Source: Bacteroidia bacterium
GTDB lineage: Bacteria; Bacteroidota; Bacteroidia; Flavobacteriales; Flavobacteriaceae
Reading direction: 5' to 3'
Length of the DNA stretch: 64,000 bases
Assembly (NCBI GenBank): GCA_030428705.1
Contig: JAUIDI010000001.1
Coordinates: 372,001-436,000, forward strand
Every line of letters starts with the position of its first letter. The first letter of the stretch is position 1. Below the pieces are notes generated by a model. That model had not been told where the DNA came from, searched no databases, and was given only the letters and a program-made list of their open reading frames with translations. Below, one piece after another: positions 39,692-47,389 of the stretch. A program made the translations under genes and the position numbers.

Positions 39692-41050
39692 ATGGATAAG
39701 AACGAGATTATCAAAAAAGTAAAGGAAAGCAAACATTCCAAGGTAAAGGTCGCTATTGTCGATATCGATGGCGTGTTGCGCGGTAAGTTCATGCATCGCG
39801 ACAAATTGCTCTCGGCTTTGGAAAACGGATTCGGATTTTGCTCCGTGGTCTTTGGTTGGGACATGGGCGATGTTTCCTATACGAACGATGTAAAGGTTAC
39901 GGGTTGGCACACGGGCTATGATGATTTTGAGGCGCGAATCGATATAAATACGTTTCGAACCGTTCCATGGGAAGATGACGTTCCTTTTTTTCTGGTGGAT
40001 TTTGAAAAGGATAATGCCGAAGATTTGGCCGTATGCCCGCGAAGTTTACTTAAAAAAGTTATTGCCGAAGCTGAGGAAATGGGATTTGCCCCTATGTTCT
40101 CACAAGAATTCGAATGGTTCAATTACCGCGAGACTTCCGATTCCCTAAAGGAAAAGAACTATCAAGACCCGCAACCTTTGACACCCGGAATGTTCGGTTA
40201 CTCGATTTTGAGGATGTCGGAGAACTCCGAATATTTCAATGACCTCTTCAGTTTATTGGAAGCTTTTGACGTACCCTTGGAGGGCCTGCATACCGAAACG
40301 GGGCCGGGGGTTACCGAAGCCGCCATTCAATACAGCGATATTTTGGAAGCCGCTGACCGTGCCGTTCTCTTTAAAACGGCTGTTAAGGAAATCGCCTATC
40401 GCCATGGTATCATCGCTAGTTTTATGGCAAAACAGACGAGTGCGCTTCCGGGTTGTGGGGGACACATCCATCAAAGTCTTTGGGATCCAAAAAAGAAGGA
40501 CAACCTTTTTTATGATGAAAAGTCCGAGGACCGTATGAGCGGCACTATGAAGCACTTTTTGGCCGGGCAATTGAAATGTCTGCCCGAGATATTGCCGATG
40601 TTCGCACCGACCGTAAATAGCTTTAAAAGATTGGTTGTAGGGGCTTGGGCACCGATAAACCAGACTTGGGGCCATGATAACAGAACGTGTTCGCTACGTG
40701 TGTTGGCATCCGGTAAAAAATCGACCCGGATCGAACATCGCGTTGTAGGTTCCGATGTGAATCCGTATTTGGCGATGGCGGCTTGCTTGGCAAGCGGACT
40801 TTATGGAATCAAGAATAAATTGAAGCTGGATATTGCCGAGACCAAGGCCAATGGTTATGAAGTCAAAAAGGGAATATTGCCTTCGAATCTGTGGGAAGCT
40901 TCCCAAAAAATGAAAAATTCCAAAAACGCTAAGCAACTTTTTGGTGACGAGTTTGTCGATCATTTTACAAAAACACGCGAGTGGGAGTGGAAACAATTTT
41001 CAACAGAAGTAACCGATTGGGAAACCAAACGCTATTTTGAAATCATTTAA
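39692..41050 (+). CDS. Glutamine-synthetase-like gamma-glutamyl ligase (putative gamma-glutamylethanolamide synthetase)
   Basis: A 452-residue GS-superfamily ligase. Metal-site glutamates are in MFSQEFEWF and HTETGPGVTEAAIQ. The ATP loop is GCGGHIHQSLWD (canonical GSGMHCHQS), the substrate arginine region is NSFKRLVVGAWAP, and TRIEHRVVGSDVNPYLAMA closes the site. The C-terminus (TDWETKRYFEII) is that of PuuA/FluG-type ligases rather than housekeeping GS. Family logic: it joins glutamate to an amine, here most likely ethanolamine, at ATP cost. It is 8 bp after the permease. Real glutamine synthetase cannot be ruled out by sequence alone, but the motif changes argue against it. Confidence 0.85.
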   Translation: MDKNEIIKKVKESKHSKVKVAIVDIDGVLRGKFMHRDKLLSALENGFGFCSVVFGWDMGDVSYTNDVKVTGWHTGYDDFEARIDINTFRTVPWEDDVPFFLVDFEKDNAEDLAVCPRSLLKKVIAEAEEMGFAPMFSQEFEWFNYRETSDSLKEKNYQDPQPLTPGMFGYSILRMSENSEYFNDLFSLLEAFDVPLEGLHTETGPGVTEAAIQYSDILEAADRAVLFKTAVKEIAYRHGIIASFMAKQTSALPGCGGHIHQSLWDPKKKDNLFYDEKSEDRMSGTMKHFLAGQLKCLPEILPMFAPTVNSFKRLVVGAWAPINQTWGHDNRTCSLRVLASGKKSTRIEHRVVGSDVNPYLAMAACLASGLYGIKNKLKLDIAETKANGYEVKKGILPSNLWEASQKMKNSKNAKQLFGDEFVDHFTKTREWEWKQFSTEVTDWETKRYFEII

Positions 41051-41073
41051 GAAAATTCTCCTTTGGTTGGAAT

Positions 41074-41096
41074 GTCACGCTGAGCTTGTCGAAGCG
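41074..41096. repeat. Short dispersed repeat inside the ethanolamine-type operon
   Basis: GTCACGCTGAGCTTGTCGAA followed by GCG includes the small hairpin GCTT-GTCG-AAGC. I recall this as a dispersed flavobacterial element. It lies in the only long gap (91 bp) of the cluster, between ligase and alcohol dehydrogenase genes. Confidence 0.55.
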
Positions 41097-41141
41097 CTAT
41101 CCAAATGGTATTATTAAATCTGATTAGACGATAAATATTAA

Positions 41142-42290
41142 ATGGACGTATCTAAAATTCATGGATTCAATTTCCCTTGCCCAATCCGGTTCGGGGCAGG
41201 GGCAAGCAAAGAACTGGCCGATTATTTGAAGGATAACAAGCTGTCGAGACCACTTTTGGTTACGGACGGAACGGTGGCCGAATTACCCTTTTTTAAGGAA
41301 ATAAAGAACGATTTACAACAAAAAGGATTCAGCGTTGAGGTCTTTGACAAAATGCACAAAAACCCCATAAAGTCTGATGCTTTACAGGGTGGGGACGCCT
41401 TTCATGAAACGGGTCGCGATTGTATCGTGGGTATCGGTGGCGGGGTGGCCCTCGACGTGGCACGCGCCATTGTTCTTCGCGTCAATCACAAAAGAGATCT
41501 GTTCGATTATGACGATTTGATCGGGGGCGATAAATATGTCACCGAAGACGTTCCTCATTTTGTAACGATTCCTACGACAGCGGGTACGGGAAGCGAGGTC
41601 GGACGAAGTGCCATAATTTCGGAAGATGAATCAAAAAAGAAACGTATACTTTTCAGTCCGAAATTGATGGCGAGAATGGTCTTCGCCGATCCCTTGTTGA
41701 CCATGGAATTGCCTCCGTTTATTACCGCGGCTACCGGAATGGATGCATTGACACACAATATGGAAGCCTATTTGGCCAAGAATTTTCATCCTATGTGCGA
41801 TGGAATCGCTTTGGAGGGAATCGCATTGATTGCTGATTCTCTGGAGACCGCGACGCATCGCCCCGATGTGGAGTCACGTGCTAAAATGTTGTTGGCTTCG
41901 CTGATGGGTGCCGTTGCCTTTCAAAAAGGATTGGGCGTGGTACACAGTTTGGCGCATCCGTTATCGAGTTTGTTGGATACCCACCACGGATTGGCCAATG
42001 CGGTCAACCTGCCCTATGGAATGCAATTCAATTACGAAGGCTTTGAAACTCGTTTCGATAAAATGGCCGATGCCTTTGGGCTATTAAAAAAGAACGGCAA
42101 TAGGGTAGTGGACCATCTTTTCGAAATGAACGACAAACTTGGGCTGCCGACCAAACTTTCCGCAATCGGTGTGGAAGCCGGACATATTGAAGAGCTTTCC
42201 GAACTTGCCGAAGCCGATTTTTGCCATCCCAATAATCCGAAACCGGTTACTAGAGCGGACTTTAAAAACCTTTATGAAAAAGCCCTATGA
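41142..42290 (+). CDS. Iron-containing alcohol dehydrogenase
   Basis: A 382-residue group III (Fe-ADH) dehydrogenase. It has the NAD-binding GIGGGVALDVARAI and PTTAGTGSEVGRSA segments. Metal ligands D and H lie in TGMDALTHNMEAYLA and two further histidines in VHSLAHPLSSLLDTHHGLAN. It oxidises a primary alcohol to the aldehyde or the reverse. In this cluster the expected substrate is gamma-glutamylethanolamide or free ethanolamine-derived alcohol. The ATG at 41142 begins MDVSKIHGFNFPCPIRFGAG. The hydrolase gene overlaps its stop by 4 bases. Confidence 0.93.
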   Translation: MDVSKIHGFNFPCPIRFGAGASKELADYLKDNKLSRPLLVTDGTVAELPFFKEIKNDLQQKGFSVEVFDKMHKNPIKSDALQGGDAFHETGRDCIVGIGGGVALDVARAIVLRVNHKRDLFDYDDLIGGDKYVTEDVPHFVTIPTTAGTGSEVGRSAIISEDESKKKRILFSPKLMARMVFADPLLTMELPPFITAATGMDALTHNMEAYLAKNFHPMCDGIALEGIALIADSLETATHRPDVESRAKMLLASLMGAVAFQKGLGVVHSLAHPLSSLLDTHHGLANAVNLPYGMQFNYEGFETRFDKMADAFGLLKKNGNRVVDHLFEMNDKLGLPTKLSAIGVEAGHIEELSELAEADFCHPNNPKPVTRADFKNLYEKAL

Positions 42291-43024
42291 TCAAGATCGG
42301 AATTTCCGCTTGCTTTTTATATCCCGATAAAGAGCGGATCGTCTTTGGCCCTAAATCGTTGACCTACATCGAGAATGATATGGCGAATTACTTGACAAAA
42401 AAAGGAGTGTTGCCCATTTTGATTCCCGATGTAAAAGACGAATTACTGGTCGATATCCTCTCCGAAATGGATGGGTTCGTTTTTCAGGGTGGGGTCGATC
42501 TAGCCCCCGAAACTTATGGAGAGCAACCCATCGGAAGATGGAAAGGCGATGCGTACCGAGATCGGTACGAAATGAAAATTTTGGATTTCGCCATTAAAAA
42601 CTCAAAACCGGTACTGGGCATTTGTCGCGGATTGCAATTGATGAACGTTTATTTTGGCGGCACGTTATATCAAGATACGGCAACACAAAATCCGAGTGCG
42701 GATGAACATCGTTCGGCGGAGTTGTACGATACCATCAAGCACCCCATAACGTTTGTCAAAGGCACTTTTTTGGCGCATTTGTATTCGGAAGATAAAAACC
42801 CTAACGTGAATACCGTCCATCATCAAGCGGTCAAAGATCTAGGCATAGATTTAGAAGTCTACGCAAAGGCACCCGACGGAATCATAGAAGCTTTCGGGTA
42901 CTCAAAGGAGCCTGATGGCAAGGTGATGGGCGTACAATGGCATCCCGAATTTTCCCATACCTTGGGCAATGAGGTTATTGATGCCGATAGACTTTATGAA
43001 GCTTTTTTAGAACATGTGAAATAA
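42287..43024 (+). CDS. Gamma-glutamyl hydrolase of the PuuD type (class I glutamine amidotransferase fold)
   Basis: A 245-residue protein with the GATase1 fold. The nucleophile cysteine is in GICRGLQLMNVYFGG, the catalytic histidine in VQWHPEF, and FVFQGGVDLAPETYG precedes them, as in PuuD, which cleaves gamma-glutamyl-GABA. In this cluster it would split gamma-glutamylglycine into glutamate and glycine, regenerating the glutamate used by the ligase. It overlaps the dehydrogenase stop (ATGA) and is followed 5 bp later by the aldehyde dehydrogenase. Confidence 0.92.
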   Translation: MIKIGISACFLYPDKERIVFGPKSLTYIENDMANYLTKKGVLPILIPDVKDELLVDILSEMDGFVFQGGVDLAPETYGEQPIGRWKGDAYRDRYEMKILDFAIKNSKPVLGICRGLQLMNVYFGGTLYQDTATQNPSADEHRSAELYDTIKHPITFVKGTFLAHLYSEDKNPNVNTVHHQAVKDLGIDLEVYAKAPDGIIEAFGYSKEPDGKVMGVQWHPEFSHTLGNEVIDADRLYEAFLEHVK

Positions 43025-43029
43025 ATAAA

Positions 43030-44394
43030 ATGCAAATAGTAAATCCGGCTACCGAGGAAGTCATAGCAGAATTAAAGGAAACATCAAAGGATGAATGGTC
43101 CAAAGTTATGGAATCGTTGCGTAAAGGCCAACGCCCATGGGGCCTTAAACCTGTACAAGAGCGTCTCGGATGCATCGTTCGGTTTGGGGAACTGATTCAA
43201 GAAAATATAGACGAATTGGCCGAAATTATGACTTCTGAGACGGGCAAACCGTTACAGCAATCGCTTAATGAGATTAAAGGTGCTCAAAATCGGATCGAAC
43301 ATTTACGACAAAATGCCGAAAAATGGTTGACCTCCGAAACCTTGGTCGATTCGGGAAGTACCCATGAAAAAATTGTTTACGAACCCCTTGGGGTAATCGC
43401 CAATATTTCGGCCTGGAACTTTCCGTACAATGTTGGATACAATGTTTTTCTGTATGCTTTGGTAGCCGGAAATGCAGTTGTATACAAACCTTCGGAATTT
43501 GCTTCCTTGACGGGAAAGCAGTTTGAAAAATATTTGTGGCAAGCGGGAATTCCTGAAAACGTATTTCAATGTGTTGTCGGCGATGGAAGTTTGGGCCAAC
43601 AAATTCTTGAAGCCGATCTGGACGGTTACTTCTTTACGGGATCCCATGCCACAGGTTTGCATATTGCCAAGGCGGTGGCACACAAATTGGTTCCGGTTCA
43701 ACTGGAATTGGGCGGTAAAGACCCGCTTTACGTTATGGATGATGTAGCCGACATAAAACAAGCGGCTATTAACGCTGCGGAAGGAGCATTTTACAATAAT
43801 GGACAAAGTTGTTGTGCCGTAGAACGCATTTATGTTTCGGATAAAATTTATAAGGAATTCGTCGATGCTTTTGTCAAGGAAGTAAAATCGTATAAAATCG
43901 GGGATCCAATGGATTTGGAAACTTTTGTAGGACCGTTGACCCGAAAACAACAACTACAGGTTTTAAGAGAACAGGTCACCGATGCAAAAGCCAAGGGAGC
44001 AACTTTATTATTGGGAGGACATGAAAAGGAAGGTAAAGGATATTATTTTGAACCTACGGTATTGTCCGATTGCACGCATGAAATGGAGGTTATGAAAGCG
44101 GAATCTTTCGGACCGATTATTGGTATTCAAAAAGTGACTTCGGATTCGGAGGCCTTGCAATTGATGGCCGATACGGATTACGGATTGACAGCCGCCGTAT
44201 TCTCAAATAACGAACAACGGGCGTTACAGTTGTTAAATGAATTGAATGTCGGTACGGCATACTGGAATTGTTGTGACCGTGTAAGCCCAAATGTTCCGTG
44301 GTCGGGCAGAAAAAATTCCGGATTGGGATCGACACTTTCGGCCCAGGGCATTCGCGCCTTTGTACAGCCAAAATCGTATCATTTAAGACCTTGA
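43030..44394 (+). CDS. NAD(P)-dependent aldehyde dehydrogenase
   Basis: A 454-residue aldehyde dehydrogenase superfamily member, slightly shorter than the usual 480-500. The catalytic glutamate is in QLELGGKDPLY and the nucleophile in NNGQSCCAVERIYV. SAWNFPYNVGYNVFLYALVAGNAVVYKPSE is the cofactor loop and GPIIGIQKV the late motif. It would oxidise the aldehyde made by the Fe-ADH to the acid. Start ATG 43030 gives MQIVNPATEEVIAEL. It is tightly spaced (5 bp) after the hydrolase and 3 bp before the small protein gene. Confidence 0.93.
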   Translation: MQIVNPATEEVIAELKETSKDEWSKVMESLRKGQRPWGLKPVQERLGCIVRFGELIQENIDELAEIMTSETGKPLQQSLNEIKGAQNRIEHLRQNAEKWLTSETLVDSGSTHEKIVYEPLGVIANISAWNFPYNVGYNVFLYALVAGNAVVYKPSEFASLTGKQFEKYLWQAGIPENVFQCVVGDGSLGQQILEADLDGYFFTGSHATGLHIAKAVAHKLVPVQLELGGKDPLYVMDDVADIKQAAINAAEGAFYNNGQSCCAVERIYVSDKIYKEFVDAFVKEVKSYKIGDPMDLETFVGPLTRKQQLQVLREQVTDAKAKGATLLLGGHEKEGKGYYFEPTVLSDCTHEMEVMKAESFGPIIGIQKVTSDSEALQLMADTDYGLTAAVFSNNEQRALQLLNELNVGTAYWNCCDRVSPNVPWSGRKNSGLGSTLSAQGIRAFVQPKSYHLRP

Positions 44395-44397
44395 TTT

Positions 44398-44700
44398 ATG
44401 GAGCTTCCCAAGAATTATTCCGAATTTCAAGAATCGCTATCCGAGCAAAAACCTTACAATAGCTGGCCCGAAGGCTTAAAAGCTCTGTGGTACGATGCAA
44501 AAGGTGATTGGGAAGCCTCACATGACATTGTCCAAGAAATGCATGGTAATCTAGGTAGTTGGATCCATGCCTATCTGCACCGAAAGGAAGGCGATGAATT
44601 CAATGCAGGGTATTGGTATAAAATGGCTCGAAAGCCTTTTCCTGAAAAAAATTTAGAGGTAGAACATAAAGAAATTGTATTAGCAATTTTGGGCAAGTGA
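44398..44700 (+). CDS. Conserved small protein of the ethanolamine-type cluster
   Basis: A 100-residue cytoplasmic protein, no signal peptide. The conserved core is GLKALWYDAKGDWEASHDIV followed by GSWIHAYLHRKEGDEFNAGYWY, a helical repeat-like pattern. I recall relatives in other phyla as hypothetical proteins. It is 3 bp after the aldehyde dehydrogenase, so it belongs to the operon. A truncated copy lies at 45518-45691 and shares 43 identical bases (44557-44599 with 45548-45590). The C-terminal 20 residues differ from that copy. Confidence 0.75.
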   Translation: MELPKNYSEFQESLSEQKPYNSWPEGLKALWYDAKGDWEASHDIVQEMHGNLGSWIHAYLHRKEGDEFNAGYWYKMARKPFPEKNLEVEHKEIVLAILGK

Positions 44701-44704
44701 AATT

Positions 44705-45355
44705 TTAATTGCTCAATGATTTTCTTCCATTCAAAATGTTTTTTAATTCGATAATTTCGGTTTTGTTGGGAAATTCATCCGCAAGTTTCTCCAGCGTATA
44801 ACTGGCCGCTTCACAATTTTTGCCTTCGTACGAACACGAATAAATATATGCAAGAGATAATCTGTAGTTGACGTCAAATTCTTTTGGAAAAAGTTTAAGT
44901 GCCTCCGAATATTGAAATATTGCATTGTGCCAATGCTTATCTCTAATATATCTGTCACCATCATTAATGAAGTATAAATAATCCGATTCCTTTTTCTCCA
45001 GGCTGTTATTAAACATATCGGATTTTGAATAAGAAGGATACGGGTAAATAGAACCTTGACTTAATAAATCATACCCAAATTTGACAATAAAACTGATTAT
45101 TACTAATGCCACGAAGAATGCCAGTATAAAATTTCTTTGGTCTTTTTTTCTATTTTCCAATACAGTCCTGCGCACTTCTCTTAGTTGATGAGGTGTAGCT
45201 TTTTTTAACTCTACCTTTCCAGCTGAAGCTTTATAATACTCTTTTTTGGTATTTAGGTAAGTAGATTCCTTTTTAAACATACTTTTTCTTCGTAACATTT
45301 GTGAGTTGTTTCGAAGACTAATAATCATGCCCGCTATGCTGCCTCCCCCAGCCAT
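44705..45355 (-). CDS. TPR-containing membrane protein with MAGGGSI N-terminus
   Basis: A 216-residue protein: a basic N-terminus (MAGGGSIAGMIISLRNNSQM, MFKKESTYLNTKKEYYKA), one membrane helix (about 76-98, FILAFFVALVIISFIVKFGY) and a tetratricopeptide-type region (about 130-190, NDGDRYIRDKHWHNAIFQYSEALKLFP). I recall similar flavobacterial proteins as hypothetical and sometimes multicopy. It lies between a gene and its truncated duplicate and is on the other strand, so it looks like an arrival after the duplication. Function unknown. Confidence 0.7.
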   Translation of the reverse strand: MAGGGSIAGMIISLRNNSQMLRRKSMFKKESTYLNTKKEYYKASAGKVELKKATPHQLREVRRTVLENRKKDQRNFILAFFVALVIISFIVKFGYDLLSQGSIYPYPSYSKSDMFNNSLEKKESDYLYFINDGDRYIRDKHWHNAIFQYSEALKLFPKEFDVNYRLSLAYIYSCSYEGKNCEAASYTLEKLADEFPNKTEIIELKNILNGRKSLSN

Positions 45356-45468
45356 AATTCTTTTTTATATAAGTCCTTGAGAGTTTGATTTTGTTACAGA
45401 AAAGCGACAGAAGTCATCAAATATTAAATAAATCGAATTTTCTAGTAATCCCTATCTATATCAATGGC

Positions 45469-45519
45469 TTATATAAAGGTCTGCTTATTTTTAGAAACCG
45501 TATTTTGATATTTATAAAT
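45469..45519 (-). pseudogene. Remnant of the 3' end of a NIPSNAP gene copy
   Basis: Read on the minus strand this stretch translates as IYKYQNTVSKNKQTFI and a stop. The intact NIPSNAP gene at 45685-46464 ends MPKYQNTVSRNEQTFLYP. Eleven of 14 aligned residues from KYQ onward are identical and the other three are conservative. The stop comes at TAA 45471-45469. The upstream part of this copy is missing and is replaced by the truncated small-protein copy. Confidence 0.8.
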
Positions 45520-45691
45520 TGCCCAAGAAATGCATAGTACTCTCGGCAGTTGGATCCATGCCTATCTGCACCGAAAGGAAGGCGATGAATGGAACGCCGG
45601 CTATTGGTATCGCAGGGCCGGAAAGCCTTTTCCGAAAACTACTTTGGAACAAGAGCTTAAAGAACTGGTCGAATTTGTTCTATATCAATAA
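45518..45691 (+). pseudogene. 5'-truncated duplicate of the cluster's small protein gene
   Basis: In frame the segment reads IAQEMHSTLGSWIHAYLHRK through EGDEWNAGYWYRRAGKPFP to ELVEFVLYQ and a TAA at 45689-45691. It matches residues from about 46 onward of the protein at 44398-44700. An in-frame TAA at 45515-45517 stops upstream extension, so only a 53-codon frame from ATG 45530 remains. Its end overlaps the NIPSNAP gene end by 7 bases. It is either a relic or a very small C-terminal-only protein. Confidence 0.8.
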
Positions 45692-46464
45692 TCGGAATAC
45701 TCAGTAGGATAAAGAAAGGTCTGTTCGTTTCGCGAAACGGTATTCTGGTATTTGGGCATTACCTTCAATTTGCCCCATTCCGGTGAGTCCACGAAATTTT
45801 TCCAATTGGCATCTCGTATTTCTTGGTTTTCGTGGGTCGTCATATACATCAAATTGGGCATACGGGATCCTGCCAGTACCTCCGCATAAAAAACGGCATT
45901 AAACCCCAGTCTTTCAAAAAGGGTCACTTCTCCACCGGCATTGAACATATCCACTTTTTTGCGATAGAGGTCCTCGGTGCCCCCTTCATAACTTCTTAGT
46001 TCATAAATGCGGTCTTTTCGAGGTCCGTCTAGTTTTGAAGGTTCCATAATCGGCATTTCTACAAACGCCCTCATCAATATGGATTGAATTCGATTGTAGG
46101 GTGCTTTGTCGTGAGCTGCCTTTAGATATGGTTCGCCGTCACTTTGAAATTTTGCATCGTCCATGATGGCATCTTCATAGAGACCGAATTGAACCAATGA
46201 GTTGAAGGGAATCAGAACATAGGTTTTCTTTGGAGTAATCGAATCGGTAGGCCTGGGTTTAAAAATACCGATTGGACCTATATCCAACTTCTTAAGTGCG
46301 GGCATAAAGGCATTCTTCAAAAAAACATCGGTTCTTTCCATTTGTTCATCGGTATCGAATGAATACACTTTGAGCTGATAGTACTGTCGATTTGCATTCC
46401 GGTTCTGTGCAAAGCTAAAAAAACAGGTTACTGTGATAATTGCTAGTAGTACTTTGGTTTTCAT
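45685..46464 (-). CDS. Exported NIPSNAP-family protein
   Basis: A 259-residue protein with a signal peptide (MKTKVLLAIITVTCFFSFAQ) and two tandem ferredoxin-like NIPSNAP domains: residues about 25-130 (YQLKVYSFDTDEQMERTDVFL) and about 145-255 (DRIYELRSYEGGTEDLYRKK, VFYAEVLAGSRMPNLMYMTT). Exported forms occur widely in Bacteroidota with unknown function; relatives are often near sugar- or heme-related genes, which is not the case here. Downstream DNA holds a remnant of a second copy of its 3' end. Confidence 0.87.
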   Translation of the reverse strand: MKTKVLLAIITVTCFFSFAQNRNANRQYYQLKVYSFDTDEQMERTDVFLKNAFMPALKKLDIGPIGIFKPRPTDSITPKKTYVLIPFNSLVQFGLYEDAIMDDAKFQSDGEPYLKAAHDKAPYNRIQSILMRAFVEMPIMEPSKLDGPRKDRIYELRSYEGGTEDLYRKKVDMFNAGGEVTLFERLGFNAVFYAEVLAGSRMPNLMYMTTHENQEIRDANWKNFVDSPEWGKLKVMPKYQNTVSRNEQTFLYPTEYSDY

Positions 46465-46477
46465 AATGAGGGTTTGT

Positions 46478-47389
46478 TTAAACTATTATTCGGGTTCCGT
46501 TAGCGGATATGTTCTTTGCAGAGTCGAAATAAAAATCGACACGGCCTAAATTAATTCCAAAACAGCCAACTTGGTTGACGAGTACTTCTTTGCCGACCTG
46601 ATTTTTTATCAAGGTCGGTCTTTCCAAAAAAGTATGGGTATGGCCACCGATGATCAAGTCGGTATATTCGGTCTTGGCCGCCAATTTTAGGTCACTGGGC
46701 TTATCTTCGTTCTGATATTCGTAACCGATATGAGACAGACAGATTATAAGGTCACATTTTTCTTCGGTTTTAAGTATGCGCTCCATATCTTGAGCTACGG
46801 GGTAAGGATGTACGTATTTGGTTTCTTTGAACAATGACTCCGAAACCAACCCCTTTAATTGAATGCCAAGCCCATAAACACCCACTTTAATGCCATCCAC
46901 GAAATAGGTTTCCCATGGTTTTACATGTCCTTCCATTAATGTATTCGTGAAATCGTAGTTGGCCGCAAGTAATTTGAATTTGGCATGTGGTAATTGGGCC
47001 GCTAATCCTTCTACTCCGTTGTCGAAATCATGGTTTCCGATGGTGGCCGCATCGTATTTCAATTTACTCATTAACTTGAATTCGAGCTCGCCGCCATAAA
47101 AATTAAAGTAAGGTGTGCCTTGAAAAATATCCCCGGCATCGAAAAGCAAGGTATTCGGATTTTCCTGACGTATACTTTCTACAAGACTGGCCCTACGTGC
47201 CAAGCCACCGAGGTTCGCGAATTGGGAGTGGTCCTTGGGAAAGGGGTCGATATGACTGTGCACGTCGTTCGTGTGCAGAATCGTGATTTTTTTGACTGTC
47301 TCCCGATGGCAGGAAGTAACGGACAACCCTCCCAGGCCGATAAATAGGGAGGCTGTCGAGGTACGATCCAAAAAAGTCCTTCTATCCAT
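46478..47389 (-). CDS. 5'-nucleotidase-type metallophosphatase (N-terminal domain protein)
   Basis: A 303-residue calcineurin-like phosphoesterase, the catalytic half of the UshA/5'-nucleotidase family. Export signal MDRRTFLDRTSTASLFIGL with a lipobox-like SVTSC, then the metal motifs LHTNDVHSHIDPF, LFDAGDIFQGTPYF, IGNHDFDNG, LSHIGYEY and IIGGHTHTFLE. A full UshA also has a C-terminal substrate domain; here it is a separate gene directly upstream, with no gap between them. The two together should act on extracytoplasmic nucleotides or sugar nucleotides. Confidence 0.92.
   Translation of the reverse strand: MDRRTFLDRTSTASLFIGLGGLSVTSCHRETVKKITILHTNDVHSHIDPFPKDHSQFANLGGLARRASLVESIRQENPNTLLFDAGDIFQGTPYFNFYGGELEFKLMSKLKYDAATIGNHDFDNGVEGLAAQLPHAKFKLLAANYDFTNTLMEGHVKPWETYFVDGIKVGVYGLGIQLKGLVSESLFKETKYVHPYPVAQDMERILKTEEKCDLIICLSHIGYEYQNEDKPSDLKLAAKTEYTDLIIGGHTHTFLERPTLIKNQVGKEVLVNQVGCFGINLGRVDFYFDSAKNISANGTRIIV

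Noticed and set aside
38370-44394. Putrescine (Puu) pathway instead of ethanolamine
   Set aside because: A PuuD-like hydrolase and PuuA-like ligase are present, but the permease is ethanolamine-type, there is no PuuB-type flavin oxidase, and an Fe-alcohol dehydrogenase is there instead. An alcohol must be oxidised, which fits ethanolamine.
44705-45468. Insertion sequence
   Set aside because: No transposase reading frame, no terminal inverted repeats and no clean target-site duplication were seen; the inserted block holds only the TPR gene.
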